Shown here piece by piece: positions 1 to 8,431 of a DNA stretch of 64,000 nucleotides; within the stretch, counting starts at the first letter, position 1, and each line of letters opens with the position of its first letter. The notes under the pieces were generated by a model. That model worked only from the letters and a program-made list of their open reading frames with translations, had not been told where the DNA came from and did no database searches. Position numbers and translations under genes: made by a program. Origin of the DNA: JBAYJC01 sp041665285 (GTDB taxonomy: Bacteria; Patescibacteriota; Patescibacteriia; 2-12-FULL-60-25); assembly GCA_041665285.1 (NCBI GenBank), contig JBAYJC010000001.1:62001-126000 (forward strand). The letters are read 5' to 3'.

Positions 1-1
1 G

Positions 2-1087
2 GATGCCACTGGGCACATTTCTGGCATTCCAACCATGGCAGGAACACATTTTGAGTCGATTTTTACTGTGGTAGATCAGGGTTCAAGTGAAGCGACCATG
101 CTCATGCCATTTCCGATCAATGCCTATAATTTCGCGATTACCACCACGCAATTGCCTGTTGGGATCGTTGGAGCGAGCTACAGTTATGCCATGACAGCGA
201 CAGGCGGCAATGCGCCGCATATCTGGTCTGCGGCTGGCTTTCCTTCTGGCTTGAGCATCAACTCTGCCTCTGGAATTATCTCTGGCACGCTTCCTTTGGT
301 CGCCGGAACGTTCCGTCCGACGATCACGGTGACAGATCACCTGGGAGTCACACGTTCCATTGAACCAACATTGACCGTGAATCCTGCGCCCACGGTGGTC
401 AGCGAACCCACGCCAACAACCACGCCGGTCACCGCAGTGCCGGTCGTTGGTACAACCGAGCAACCCCAGACCCAGACAATCACCGCTCCTGTTGTGCAGG
501 TGCCAGGCACAACGCCTGTTGCGCCAACGCCTACACCTCTGACAGGCGCCACGCCTTCCACGCCCGCGATAAGCGTCACTCCTACGCCGACGGTTGTTGC
601 GGAACTTGGTGCGATCCACCTTCCTGTCCACGGCTTGATCAAGCTCCCTGATGATGGCAACCCAAACACCCAAGAAGATACGGCTGTGTATTACATCGGT
701 GCGGATGGCCGACGTCATGCATTCCCAAATGGTCGTGTGTACAACTCGTGGTACAGCAATTTTAATGGCGTGACCGTGGTAACACCTGCAACCATGAGCC
801 GGTTGATGTTGGGGGCAAATGTGACCTATCGTCCAGGCAATCGCATGGTCAAGTTCACCACAGATCCAAAGGTGTATGCCGTGGATCAGGGGGGTAAACT
901 TCGCTGGATCAAGACAGAGGCGGTCGCGATTGCGTTGTATGGTGCGCTTTGGAACAAAAAGATTGATGATCTCTCTGATGCGTTTTACACAAATTATGTT
1001 TTTGGCACGGCCATAGAAACAACGGCAGACTTTTCCCCGCAGGCTTCTGCGCTTGCGGCTCCCTGGATCAGCGATAATCTGCGCTAA
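2..1087 (+). CDS. Surface protein, Ig-like repeat plus CPR-type C-terminal domain (5' partial)
   Basis: The reading frame is open to the left edge of the window. The first codons (DATGHISGIPTMAGTHF) continue the pattern of the next repeat (SGLSINSASGIISGT), so the first in-frame ATG at 35 is internal and the gene starts outside the window. Window residues of about 45-130 form one putative Ig / He_PIG-like repeat. A Pro/Thr-rich linker follows (about 130-205), then a C-terminal domain with the YYIGADGRRHAFPNG and GNVTYRPGNRMVKFTTDPKVYAV motifs that I associate with CPR cell-surface proteins. It is probably exported and part of the cell envelope. It ends at a terminator shared with the convergent MFS gene. 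The function is inferred from domain architecture only. Confidence 0.8.
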   Translation, partial: DATGHISGIPTMAGTHFESIFTVVDQGSSEATMLMPFPINAYNFAITTTQLPVGIVGASYSYAMTATGGNAPHIWSAAGFPSGLSINSASGIISGTLPLVAGTFRPTITVTDHLGVTRSIEPTLTVNPAPTVVSEPTPTTTPVTAVPVVGTTEQPQTQTITAPVVQVPGTTPVAPTPTPLTGATPSTPAISVTPTPTVVAELGAIHLPVHGLIKLPDDGNPNTQEDTAVYYIGADGRRHAFPNGRVYNSWYSNFNGVTVVTPATMSRLMLGANVTYRPGNRMVKFTTDPKVYAVDQGGKLRWIKTEAVAIALYGALWNKKIDDLSDAFYTNYVFGTAIETTADFSPQASALAAPWISDNLR

Positions 1088-1089
1088 AG

Positions 1090-1120
1090 AAAAACCCGGC
1101 AAGTGCCGGGTTTTTCTTTT
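1090..1120. terminator. Bidirectional rho-independent terminator
   Basis: AAAAACCCGGC (1090-1100), a 4-base loop, then GCCGGGTTTTT (1105-1115) and CTTTT. It lies between two convergent genes and has A- and T-tracts on both sides, so it can serve both. Confidence 0.92.
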
Positions 1121-1127
1121 GTCCTTT

Positions 1128-2393
1128 TTAAGAACCCTCTTGTGGTAGTTGCCCCTTGCTCGGGATGATGGCTTTTTGAGACGGCGTGACTAATAAGGGG
1201 AGAAGGAATGTTAGGAGCGCAATAAAAACAGGGAGGACACGCAGGGACCATGCAGAGCCAACCACATACCATCCCACAAAAATGAGGCCAACAGAGAGAA
1301 TGCGACCGATATTGAGAAATAGCTCGCGATCTGCCATAAGAGTTACGGATGATTGCTTGGAGCGCCGCACTTCTTCATCGACGGCATCATAGAGTGTTGC
1401 GCCATAACCCATCCAAAATAGCGGTTGGCCAAATGCAGAGACGATAGAAAGCAGAACAACGCCTAAGGCGGAAAAGAGGGCTCCAAAGAAAACCCATCCG
1501 AGAAACATGAGAAGGATGCCCGCCATAAAGAGGCGCCTTCTCGCATGAGCTGGTGCGATACGACCGATGAGATACATGCCGAGCGCAGAAAGAATCGCTA
1601 TACCTGAGCGTAGAGAGCCTACTTCACCCTCCATGCCAATAAAGAGAATGACAACCACTGCAGGAAGAACCATCTGGCTTCCTGCGGATATACCTTCGAG
1701 CAAGGCGGCCCATCGCCAGCGGGTCCACACGGTACTTGGATGTTGAACGAACACATGAGATGGCGCCTGCAAACAAAAAGGTTTCCCGCGTAATACCAGC
1801 CCAGCTCCCATCAAAATGACGACTGCTCCGGTCGCGAGCACCTGGTAGGCGGTTTCTGGCAGATACAGTCCGCTCGCAGACCCGCTTACAATGGCCCATC
1901 CAATGAGAAGGGGCATGGTAATAGATGTAGCAGTGCCTACGAGGTTTTCCATGCTCGAATAGTAGAGACGATCATGGGTAGATGTGGCGCAGACAACGAA
2001 GACATTTCTATTTCCCCAAAATAAACCGGATGCAATGCCGTACACAATGCCAAAAAGAGGAATGGCAACGGGTGTGACACCTCCTGCGAATACGAGGCAT
2101 GCCACAACGACTCCTTGCAAAACGCAACCCCAGGCGTACAAGGTATTTGCGTTTGCCCATCGCAAGAGGAGACTATTCAGGAAAAAACCAACAGGAAGTC
2201 CAAAGAAATAGCCAACGTTATAGAGGAGAATGATGGGAACGCTTTGATAGCCACGCCAAAGAAAGGTAGAAATAAAGAGCGAAATAAACGGCTGTGCTAG
2301 ATCAAAGAGAAAGAGCGACACAATGAGCGATCGTGCTTGTCGAGATAGTCGTTTATACGCATGTATTTCTTGGAGGAGCCATTTTTTGATCAT
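1128..2393 (-). CDS. MFS transporter (YqgE-like)
   Basis: A polytopic membrane protein of 421 residues with 10-12 hydrophobic segments and small-residue-rich helices, of the size usual for a major facilitator transporter. The N-terminus (MIKKWLLQEIHAYKRLSR) is a short basic cytoplasmic tail before the first helix. The overall pattern resembles Bacillus YqgE-type putative transporters. No substrate can be read from the sequence. It is convergent with the surface-protein gene and is monocistronic; the nearest gene downstream on its strand lies outside the window. Confidence 0.75.
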   Translation of the reverse strand: MIKKWLLQEIHAYKRLSRQARSLIVSLFLFDLAQPFISLFISTFLWRGYQSVPIILLYNVGYFFGLPVGFFLNSLLLRWANANTLYAWGCVLQGVVVACLVFAGGVTPVAIPLFGIVYGIASGLFWGNRNVFVVCATSTHDRLYYSSMENLVGTATSITMPLLIGWAIVSGSASGLYLPETAYQVLATGAVVILMGAGLVLRGKPFCLQAPSHVFVQHPSTVWTRWRWAALLEGISAGSQMVLPAVVVILFIGMEGEVGSLRSGIAILSALGMYLIGRIAPAHARRRLFMAGILLMFLGWVFFGALFSALGVVLLSIVSAFGQPLFWMGYGATLYDAVDEEVRRSKQSSVTLMADRELFLNIGRILSVGLIFVGWYVVGSAWSLRVLPVFIALLTFLLPLLVTPSQKAIIPSKGQLPQEGS

Positions 2394-2446
2394 AGAATTT
2401 GCGCGAAGTATATCAGAATAATGTGCTTCTGAAGAGGGGAGTAAAC

Positions 2447-2491
2447 GAAAAGAAAAGACCGCACCGAGGAGCAGGACGCTCTTGGTGCGGT
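2447..2491 (-). terminator. Terminator of the small orphan pair
   Basis: On the minus strand ACCGCACC (2491-2484) pairs with GGTGCGGT (2465-2458) and is followed by CTTTTCTTTT. It lies just downstream of the stop of the 81-residue orphan. Confidence 0.88.
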
Positions 2492-2492
2492 G

Positions 2493-2738
2493 TTATGTGC
2501 GCCTGAGGCGCGCTTGCCGGTGGTACTCCGTGAGGATCTCGCTCGCCTTGTCGCCCGGCTTGGCGATGAGCTTGGTCCCGCACCACGAGGTGGTCACGGT
2601 GACCCGGAGCACAGCGGCCGAGCGCTCGAGGAGCGTGGCACACCCCTCGAGCGTGTTCATCGGCTCGAGCTTGTACTCGGCCGTGCTCTCGGGTACCTCG
2701 CCGTGGAAGAGACTCCGGACCAGGTCTCGGAGATCCAC
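2493..2738 (-). CDS. Orphan small protein, second gene of a pair (GTG start)
   Basis: An 81-residue protein of unknown function. The GTG start at 2738 directly follows the TAG stop of the upstream gene (TAG GTG). A clear ribosome site (AGGAGGG) lies at the end of that upstream gene, which fixes this start and shows that the pair is co-translated. The sequence is soluble, with Arg at the C-terminus (QARLRRT). Third codon positions are strongly G/C and unlike the neighbouring housekeeping genes. No motif was recognised. A hairpin terminator follows immediately. Confidence 0.72.
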   Translation of the reverse strand: MDLRDLVRSLFHGEVPESTAEYKLEPMNTLEGCATLLERSAAVLRVTVTTSWCGTKLIAKPGDKASEILTEYHRQARLRRT

Positions 2739-2951
2739 CTAGCCCTCCTGTTCCGCCGCCGCGAAGTACGACGCGACGATGCCCTGGGGCCCCACACCGG
2801 GCTCGGCGTAGAGCATGATGTTCCCCAGGTGCGCGACGCACAGGCCGTTCGCGGCCTCCGCGAGCGCGATCATCTCTCGGGCGCACTCGAGGATGGTCGC
2901 GTTGGGGCGCGGGGTGAAGGGGACGTGAACGCGAAGGTTCGGGTTCGTCAT
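2739..2951 (-). CDS. Orphan small protein, first gene of a pair
   Basis: A 70-residue soluble protein of unknown function. The start at 2951 is fixed by GGAGG seven bases upstream. The gene is GC-rich with C/G-ending codons. It has its own TTGACA promoter and shares a terminator with the following 81-residue gene. The two genes may encode partners (two small proteins translated in tandem, as in toxin-antitoxin or bacteriocin-type units), but no family resemblance was seen, so this is only a possibility. Confidence 0.72.
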   Translation of the reverse strand: MTNPNLRVHVPFTPRPNATILECAREMIALAEAANGLCVAHLGNIMLYAEPGVGPQGIVASYFAAAEQEG

Positions 2952-2955
2952 GGGT

Positions 2956-3011
2956 CCTCCAATGAAAACTGTGGAGGGAACGTATCATAAAAATGGGGTT
3001 CTGTCAACCCC
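2956..3011 (-). promoter_or_regulatory. TTGACA promoter inside an inverted repeat, plus RBS-sequestering hairpin
   Basis: On the minus strand TTGACA (3007-3002), a 17-base spacer and TACGTT (2984-2979). The -35 sits in the short inverted repeat GGGGTT-N5-AACCCC (2995-3011), followed by a T-run. Downstream, CCTCCA (2977-2972) can pair with TGGAGG (2961-2956), which would mask the ribosome site of the 70-residue orphan. The signals are read directly; regulation by the hairpin is inference. Confidence 0.65.
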
Positions 3012-3064
3012 TGGGGCGGCCACATAGAGAATATTGATGGTAAATATGCTAAGCTTCACCAGCT

Positions 3065-3940
3065 ATGAATCGCGTTGTTTTTGGGGATAACCTTGCTGTG
3101 CTCAAGACCATTCCTGCGGAATCGGTGTCTCTAATTTATATTGATCCTCCATTTAATACGGGGAAGATCCAGAGTAGAAAACAGCTGAAAACGGTACGTG
3201 ATGAGGATGGCGACAGGATCGGCTATAAAGGTGCAAGTTATAAAACGACCGTGTTGGGAGAAAAGGCCTACAAAGATAGTTTTGAGGATTATCTTGGTTT
3301 TCTAGAACCGCGGCTACGGGAGGCCTATCGCATTCTTGCGTCAAACGGAAGTATTTATTTTCATATAGATTATCGAGAGGTGCATTATTGTAAGATCTTG
3401 CTTGATAACATTTTCGGTCGAGAATCATTTTTGAATGAGATTATTTGGGCATATGATTACGGAGCGCGAAGTAAGAATAAGTGGCCTGCTAAACATGATA
3501 ATATCCTTTGGTATTGCAAAGACCCTGAAAACTATATTTTTAATTATGACCAGATGGATCGTATTCCCTATATGGCTCCCGGACTTGTTGGGCCAGAAAA
3601 AGCCGCGCTGGGGAAAACACCAACCGATACGTGGTGGCACACCATAGTGAGCCCAAACGGGAAAGAGAAAACAGGCTATCCAACACAAAAGCCACTCGGA
3701 ATCATTAAACGTATTATTACCGCCTCTTCACACCCAAATGATCTCGTTATGGATTTTTTTGCTGGAAGCGGTACCTTTGGTGAGGCGGCCTTGATGCTTA
3801 ATCGTCAATTTCTTTTGGTGGATAGTAATCCGCAGGCTATGGAAGTCATGATAAAACGCTTTGCCCAGTATCCTCATGTAAATATTGAGAATTATCAAAC
3901 AGATACAAACCCTGAAAAAATTCAAAAGATACTCTTATGA
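3065..3940 (+). CDS. DNA adenine-N6 methyltransferase, beta class (restriction-modification)
   Basis: A 291-residue protein. Catalytic motif IV, DPPF, is at residues 27-30 (YIDPPFNTGK), and the S-adenosylmethionine-binding motif FFAGSGT is near the C-terminus (231-237). Motif IV before motif I is the beta-class order of N6-adenine methyltransferases. The stop overlaps the start of the next gene by four bases (ATGA), and that gene looks like the cognate nuclease. The pair is AT-richer than its neighbours (many AAA, ATT, GAT codons), which is typical of recently acquired restriction-modification genes. The recognition sequence cannot be predicted. A solitary methylase is possible if the neighbour is not a nuclease. 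Confidence 0.88.
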   Translation: MNRVVFGDNLAVLKTIPAESVSLIYIDPPFNTGKIQSRKQLKTVRDEDGDRIGYKGASYKTTVLGEKAYKDSFEDYLGFLEPRLREAYRILASNGSIYFHIDYREVHYCKILLDNIFGRESFLNEIIWAYDYGARSKNKWPAKHDNILWYCKDPENYIFNYDQMDRIPYMAPGLVGPEKAALGKTPTDTWWHTIVSPNGKEKTGYPTQKPLGIIKRIITASSHPNDLVMDFFAGSGTFGEAALMLNRQFLLVDSNPQAMEVMIKRFAQYPHVNIENYQTDTNPEKIQKILL

Positions 3941-4494
3941 AGATGCAGAAAAGAATTATAGATAAAGATGTTCAAATTCTCGCGGGCTTAGCTCGTGGTT
4001 TACGCGATGAATATATTAAACCGGAAGAGGACTTATGGGCGGGAAGTCCTTTTGCATGGATTAAGACGCGACCATCAAGACAAGTCGGTAAGATAGGGGA
4101 GCAGTTAGTTGCAGGTTGGTGCGCTTCGCGAGATTTGAATGTAGTAAGAAGCCCGGATAGTGACGCGGATAGAATAATTGAAGGGCGACGCGTCGAAATA
4201 AAATTTTCTACCCTCTGGCAAAGTGGGGGTTACACATTCCAGCAAATTCGTGATCAGAATTATGAGTACTTGATTTGTATTGGCGTATCTCCATTTGATG
4301 CCCATGCCTGGATTATCAAAAAAGATGATATTCCTTTTGACGAGCTGAAACATCAACACGGAGGTGCAAGAGGTCGTGATACCTGGTGGTTGGCATTTAA
4401 GCCGGAAGATCCGCCGAAGTGGATGTCGAGATATTCAGGAAAATTAGCAGATATTTACAAAGTTCTATCAAAGTACAAATCCAAGAAAAGGTGA
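3937..4494 (+). CDS. Putative type II restriction endonuclease, PD-(D/E)xK type
   Basis: A 185-residue protein translationally coupled to the upstream adenine methyltransferase. A plausible PD-(D/E)xK core is visible: E55 in a KIGEQLVAGW helix, D78 after SPDSDA, and E87-I-K89 in RRVEIKFSTLW. The Trp-rich C-terminal half (DTWWLAFKPEDPPKWMS) may be part of DNA recognition. I do not recognise a named enzyme family; the role rests on the catalytic motif and on pairing with a methylase. Composition is AT-rich like its partner, which supports joint transfer. Confidence 0.65.
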   Translation: MKMQKRIIDKDVQILAGLARGLRDEYIKPEEDLWAGSPFAWIKTRPSRQVGKIGEQLVAGWCASRDLNVVRSPDSDADRIIEGRRVEIKFSTLWQSGGYTFQQIRDQNYEYLICIGVSPFDAHAWIIKKDDIPFDELKHQHGGARGRDTWWLAFKPEDPPKWMSRYSGKLADIYKVLSKYKSKKR

Positions 4495-4504
4495 AGCGGA
4501 TATA

Positions 4505-5140
4505 TTATGTTGTTTCATTATTTCTTTGAGGTCTCTTCCATTCCACGATCTCTCCCGCTTTAATCTCGATCGGATGCGCTTTGCGGAGAGTGGCGAGTTG
4601 GGGTTTTGTGAGAAGAGGGTAGTGTTTGACGTCCGTGAGATATTGCGGAATGTACCAGGTACTTTCTTCGTGTGTCATCCAGTTGTCCTTATCAAACCTT
4701 GTGAGATCCACGGGTGAAGAATAACTGCGCAGGGTTTTGAAACCCGTATCATCAAAATATTCGTGAAAGTAAGAAAGGACGAGCTCGCGGATCGTGCGGT
4801 AGACGGGTTCTCGGTAACGGAGAACCGCGTGGTTTGTTTTGGAGATCGCGCCCCAGCATCCATGTTGCTTGAAGAGCGCCACGACATGGTCTGTGTCTTT
4901 TGGGGCGCTCGTCAAATCGAGTACGAGTGGTGGTTGTCCGTGGATACGAAAGGCAAGCGCCGCGAGCATAGCTCCCTCGATACAGTGTGCGCGTTGTTCA
5001 CGCATCACGCGTCGTGGTGAGAGGCAGGTGTCACCTTCTGGCTCAAAGTTTACGGGCAGAGCATCAAGATAGTCCTGGATTTTGCGCGGAGAGTTGAGCT
5101 TGCGAAGCAGGGCGAGCTCTTCGGAAGTGAGGCCGAACAT
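4505..5140 (-). CDS. Transglutaminase-like (papain-fold) protein
   Basis: A 211-residue soluble protein. Conserved-looking C53 (AHCIEGAMLAA), H85 (DTDHVVALF) and N103 (SKTNHAVLRYREPVY) have the order and context of a transglutaminase-fold Cys-His-Asn/Asp triad. There is no signal peptide. Proteins of this type are often peptidases or amidotransferases, but the substrate is unknown here. The gene is convergent with the nuclease gene and divergent from the Cache-protein gene. The fold call is from motif spacing only. Confidence 0.55.
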   Translation of the reverse strand: MFGLTSEELALLRKLNSPRKIQDYLDALPVNFEPEGDTCLSPRRVMREQRAHCIEGAMLAALAFRIHGQPPLVLDLTSAPKDTDHVVALFKQHGCWGAISKTNHAVLRYREPVYRTIRELVLSYFHEYFDDTGFKTLRSYSSPVDLTRFDKDNWMTHEESTWYIPQYLTDVKHYPLLTKPQLATLRKAHPIEIKAGEIVEWKRPQRNNETT

Positions 5141-5230
5141 GCGTAGAAGTTTAGCAAATGCGCTTCGCAGATTCCATGCGGGGACATTCTGTGATACACT
5201 TTTGCTGTTGAATTACTCTTTGCATATCCT

Positions 5231-5779
5231 ATGAAACCACGTTCTTTTCGTGCCGCACTCATTGCAGGTGGAGCCGTGCTTGTTGTCGCATTAGTGGGGA
5301 TGGTCGCGCAAAATTATTACACCGTGCAAGAACTAAAACAGGCACGCGTGGCGCAAGAAGACCGTCTAATCAAGGCTGAAGTGGATTCTGCGGCAAGCAT
5401 GTTACAGGCCATGTACGGCAAATATCAGCGTGGAGAAATGTCTCTCACGATTGCGAAGATTCAAGGAGCGGATATTCTGCGTAAGATGCGCTACGAAGGG
5501 AACGGGTATTTCTTCGCAGACACCACAGAGGGGGTAAACGTCGTTTTACTCGGCGATAAAAAAGTGGAAGGCAAGAATCGGTTGGACGCACAGGTAAATG
5601 GTGTGTCGTATGTGAAAGAGATTATCAAAAACGGGATGACAGGAAATGGAGGATATACGGATTATTTCTTTCCAAAAATGGGAGAAACAGAACCCAAAGC
5701 AAAACGCAGTTACAGCACGCTCGTGAAACCGTTTGGATGGGTGATTGGGACGGGCTATTACATGGAAGACCTCAAATAA
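5231..5779 (+). CDS. Membrane-anchored single Cache-domain protein
   Basis: A 182-residue protein with an N-terminal transmembrane helix (about residues 8-27), a short helical linker and an extracytoplasmic single Cache (sCache_2-like) domain containing GNGYFF, NGMTGNGGYTDYFF and GWVIGTGYYM. Cache domains sense small extracellular ligands and are normally fused to chemotaxis or kinase outputs. Here the protein ends right after the sensor, so it is a sensor or binding module without its own output. No receptor or kinase gene is adjacent. A TACACT box lies about 30 bases before the ATG, and there is no Shine-Dalgarno sequence. Confidence 0.8.
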   Translation: MKPRSFRAALIAGGAVLVVALVGMVAQNYYTVQELKQARVAQEDRLIKAEVDSAASMLQAMYGKYQRGEMSLTIAKIQGADILRKMRYEGNGYFFADTTEGVNVVLLGDKKVEGKNRLDAQVNGVSYVKEIIKNGMTGNGGYTDYFFPKMGETEPKAKRSYSTLVKPFGWVIGTGYYMEDLK

Positions 5780-5795
5780 CTCCGCGCATGATCGC

Positions 5796-5826
5796 AAAAC
5801 CCGACGCACTCCGTCGGGTTTTGGTT
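5796..5826 (+). terminator. Rho-independent terminator after the Cache gene
   Basis: AAAACCCGACG (5796-5806), a 5-base loop, then CGTCGGGTTTT (5812-5822). Confidence 0.88.
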
Positions 5827-5851
5827 GCGATATGATATACTGTTGCTATCC

Positions 5852-7564
5852 ATGAATGCATTTTCGGAAATCAGTATTATTCTCGTGATTGCCGCTGGGT
5901 TAGCAGTGGTGATGCAGTCCCTGCGATTGCCGCTGATCCTCGGCTATATTATTACGGGCATTCTTGCAGGCCCTGCGGTGTTTCATTTGGTGCAATCGCC
6001 TGAATCGTTGAGCGTGTTTTCTCAATTGGGTATTACGGTACTGTTGTTTCTTGTGGGCTTGAATCTGAGCCCTCGTGTGCTTCGCGATGTTGGGAAGGCC
6101 GCGATCGTGACAGGCCTTGGGCAGATCGCCGTATTATTTTCTCTTGGATATTGGATCGCGCGCGCGTTTGATTTTGGTGCGATCGAGTGTGTGTATATTG
6201 GGTTATCTGTCACATTCGCCAGCACCATCATCGCACTCAAGTTCCTTTCGGATAAAAAAGATTTGGAGCAATTGTATGGGAAGATCGCGGCCGGTATTCT
6301 TTTGGTCCAGGACCTGTTTGCGACGCTCGTGCTTTTGAGTCTGTCCTCTTGGAATGGATCGAGCGTTTCTCGCGGTGCAGTTATCGGCACCCTGGCGAAT
6401 GTGGTCACGCTTGCGGCAGGGCTGTATGTGGTCAATCGATTCGTGCTTGCGCGGCTGACAAAGTACTTTGCCTCCTCGCAGGAGTTTCTTTTCCTGTTTT
6501 CTCTTGGCTGGGGATTAGGTGTTGCCACACTGTTCCGCTTTGTAGGACTTTCGTTAGAGGTGGGCGCTCTTACTGCAGGCGTGATTCTCGCTTCTTCGCC
6601 GTATCATTTTGAAATCAGCGCAAAGATGCGGCTCTTGCGTGATTTTTTCATTACGCTCTTCTTCGTGTTTCTTGGGTATCAGGCGCACGTGAGTTTGGCG
6701 ACGTTCTTTACCTGGCCTGTTGCGATATTTTCTTTGTTGATCGTTTGCGTGAGTCCTTTGGTTATTTTTATCCTCTTGACGCGCCTGGGGTACGCAAAAA
6801 AGACGGCGTTTTTTTCCGGCATAACGCTTTCGCAGATGAGTGAATTTGCTTTTCTGCTTTTGATGCTCGGTTTGCGCAACGGCCACATCTCGCAAGAGGT
6901 TGCGGGCATGATGACCATGGTTGGGCTTGTGAGCATTGTTGTTTCCAGCCTGATGATTATGCAGGCGGAGAGGCTCTATGCCTTGTTTACACCTGTCCTC
7001 GCTTGGTTTGAGCGGAGGACCATCATCGCGGAAAAACACACGTGCAAACCCCATGATGTTTTGTTGTTTGGTTGTCATCGTTTGGGTCAGGATTTTTTGC
7101 CATCCTTGATAAAACAAGAGCGGCGTTATCTTGTCGTGGACTTTAATCCCGATGTGATTGCGCGCTTACATCAACAAAAGATTCCTTGTCGTTACGGAGA
7201 TGCAGAGGATAACGAGTTTTTAGATGAGCTGTGTTTGCCCAAGGTAAAAATGATCATTTCCACCATCCCAGATGTGGAGGCAAACCTATTTATCCTGCAT
7301 AAAGCACGTAAAGCAGATCGGGATATGATCGTGGTCGCGGTTGCACAGAATATGGAAGAGGCCATGATGCTCTATCGTGATGGTGCGAGCTACGTCATCA
7401 TGCCGCATTACCTCGGTGGCAACTATGCGACGCTCATGCTGGATCGCTTTGGGTTTGATGGAGAGCGTTTTCGAGAAGAGGGGGCACGGCATGTGGTGCA
7501 TTTACAACATCGTGGCGCAAAAGTCCTTTCGCGGGTGTTCGGTCGGCGTTCGTATCAAAAATAG
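5852..7564 (+). CDS. Monovalent cation/H+ antiporter (CPA2 family) with TrkA-N domain
   Basis: A 570-residue protein. The first ~385 residues form a 12-13 helix sodium/proton-exchanger domain. A C-terminal NAD-binding TrkA-N (RCK) domain starts near residue 405 (DVLLFGCHRLGQDFLPSL, then VVDFNPDVIARL and RYGDAEDNEFLDEL). The architecture matches KefB/KefC- or YbaL-type potassium/proton antiporters gated by cytoplasmic ligands. Start 5852 was chosen over an upstream in-frame codon at 5825 because that codon lies inside the terminator and promoter region. TATACT sits ten bases before this ATG and no ribosome site is present, so the mRNA is probably nearly leaderless. Confidence 0.88.
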   Translation: MNAFSEISIILVIAAGLAVVMQSLRLPLILGYIITGILAGPAVFHLVQSPESLSVFSQLGITVLLFLVGLNLSPRVLRDVGKAAIVTGLGQIAVLFSLGYWIARAFDFGAIECVYIGLSVTFASTIIALKFLSDKKDLEQLYGKIAAGILLVQDLFATLVLLSLSSWNGSSVSRGAVIGTLANVVTLAAGLYVVNRFVLARLTKYFASSQEFLFLFSLGWGLGVATLFRFVGLSLEVGALTAGVILASSPYHFEISAKMRLLRDFFITLFFVFLGYQAHVSLATFFTWPVAIFSLLIVCVSPLVIFILLTRLGYAKKTAFFSGITLSQMSEFAFLLLMLGLRNGHISQEVAGMMTMVGLVSIVVSSLMIMQAERLYALFTPVLAWFERRTIIAEKHTCKPHDVLLFGCHRLGQDFLPSLIKQERRYLVVDFNPDVIARLHQQKIPCRYGDAEDNEFLDELCLPKVKMIISTIPDVEANLFILHKARKADRDMIVVAVAQNMEEAMMLYRDGASYVIMPHYLGGNYATLMLDRFGFDGERFREEGARHVVHLQHRGAKVLSRVFGRRSYQK

Positions 7565-7590
7565 CCGTATGCTCTGCGCTCATTCTTCCC

Positions 7591-7619
7591 TTGTCCAATG
7601 AGCGTTCGTAGACTACACT
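7591..7619 (+). promoter_or_regulatory. parAB promoter
   Basis: TTGTCC, a 17-base spacer, TACACT. The predicted transcript starts about 17 bases before the parA ATG. Confidence 0.6.
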
Positions 7620-7642
7620 TGTGGACGATTTCCTTACGCGAT

Positions 7643-8431
7643 ATGGCCCGTATCATTTCCGTTGTCAACCAAAAGGGAGGCGTGGGTAAAACCACGACGG
7701 CGTTGAATGTGGGAGCGTATTTGGCGCAACTCGGTAAGTTTGTGTTGATCGTGGATTTGGATCCGCAGGCAAATGCGACGTCTGGCATTGGTATTGACCA
7801 TCGGGGACTGGCACGCGGTGTATATGAGGCGATCCTCGGAGAGGCGCTCATGAAGGACATTGTGCAACCCACCGCGCATGAAGGTCTGCGCGTCGCCCCC
7901 GCGACTACGGGGCTGGCAGGCTTGAATATCGAGCTTGTGGATATGGAACGCCGCGAGTTCAAGCTTCGTGAGGCATTGCTAGAAATTCGAAATGATTACG
8001 ATTTTATTTTGATTGATTGTCCGCCCACGCTTGGGTTGATTACCCTGAATGGCATTGTGGCTGGTGATGAAATCTTGATCCCTGTGCAGGCAGAATATTA
8101 CGCGTTGGAGGGTCTTGGGCAGTTGCTCGAAACCGTGAATCTTGTGAAAGAGAATATCCGATCAGAGATCGATATTTTGGGCGCGGTCATCACCATGTAT
8201 GATGGGCGTAATAAATTATCCGACGACGTGTTGAACGAATTGTATAAATACTTCCCTAATAATATTTTCCGTGCGGTGATTCCGCGGAACGTCCGGTTGG
8301 CCGAGGCGCCTTCTTTTGGACGTACGATCGCTCATTTCGACCCTCTGTCTAAAGGAGGAAAAGCGTATGAGCGGTTAGCCATGGAGATCATTGAACGTGA
8401 ACGTGATGGATTTTGCCTTCGCACCATATGA
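7643..8431 (+). CDS. parA: Chromosome-partitioning ATPase ParA/Soj
   Basis: A 262-residue protein. The deviant Walker A motif KGGVGKTT is at residues 11-18, with DLDPQANAT near 41 and DFILIDCPP near 115, as in chromosomal Soj/ParA. With ParB it positions replication origins along the nucleoid. The ATG at 7643 (MARIISVVNQ) is the family-typical start. The stop overlaps the parB start. No parS-like or origin cluster was found beside it. Confidence 0.95.
   Translation: MARIISVVNQKGGVGKTTTALNVGAYLAQLGKFVLIVDLDPQANATSGIGIDHRGLARGVYEAILGEALMKDIVQPTAHEGLRVAPATTGLAGLNIELVDMERREFKLREALLEIRNDYDFILIDCPPTLGLITLNGIVAGDEILIPVQAEYYALEGLGQLLETVNLVKENIRSEIDILGAVITMYDGRNKLSDDVLNELYKYFPNNIFRAVIPRNVRLAEAPSFGRTIAHFDPLSKGGKAYERLAMEIIERERDGFCLRTI

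Noticed and set aside
83..1102. Long minus-strand open frame opposite the surface-protein gene
   Set aside because: Arg/Cys-rich antisense frame of a clearly coding plus-strand gene; no start signals.
2413..2988. Long open frame on the minus strand covering the small orphan pair
   Set aside because: It is a GC-rich shadow with extreme Arg/Pro/His composition; the two smaller frames have proper ribosome sites, promoter and terminator.
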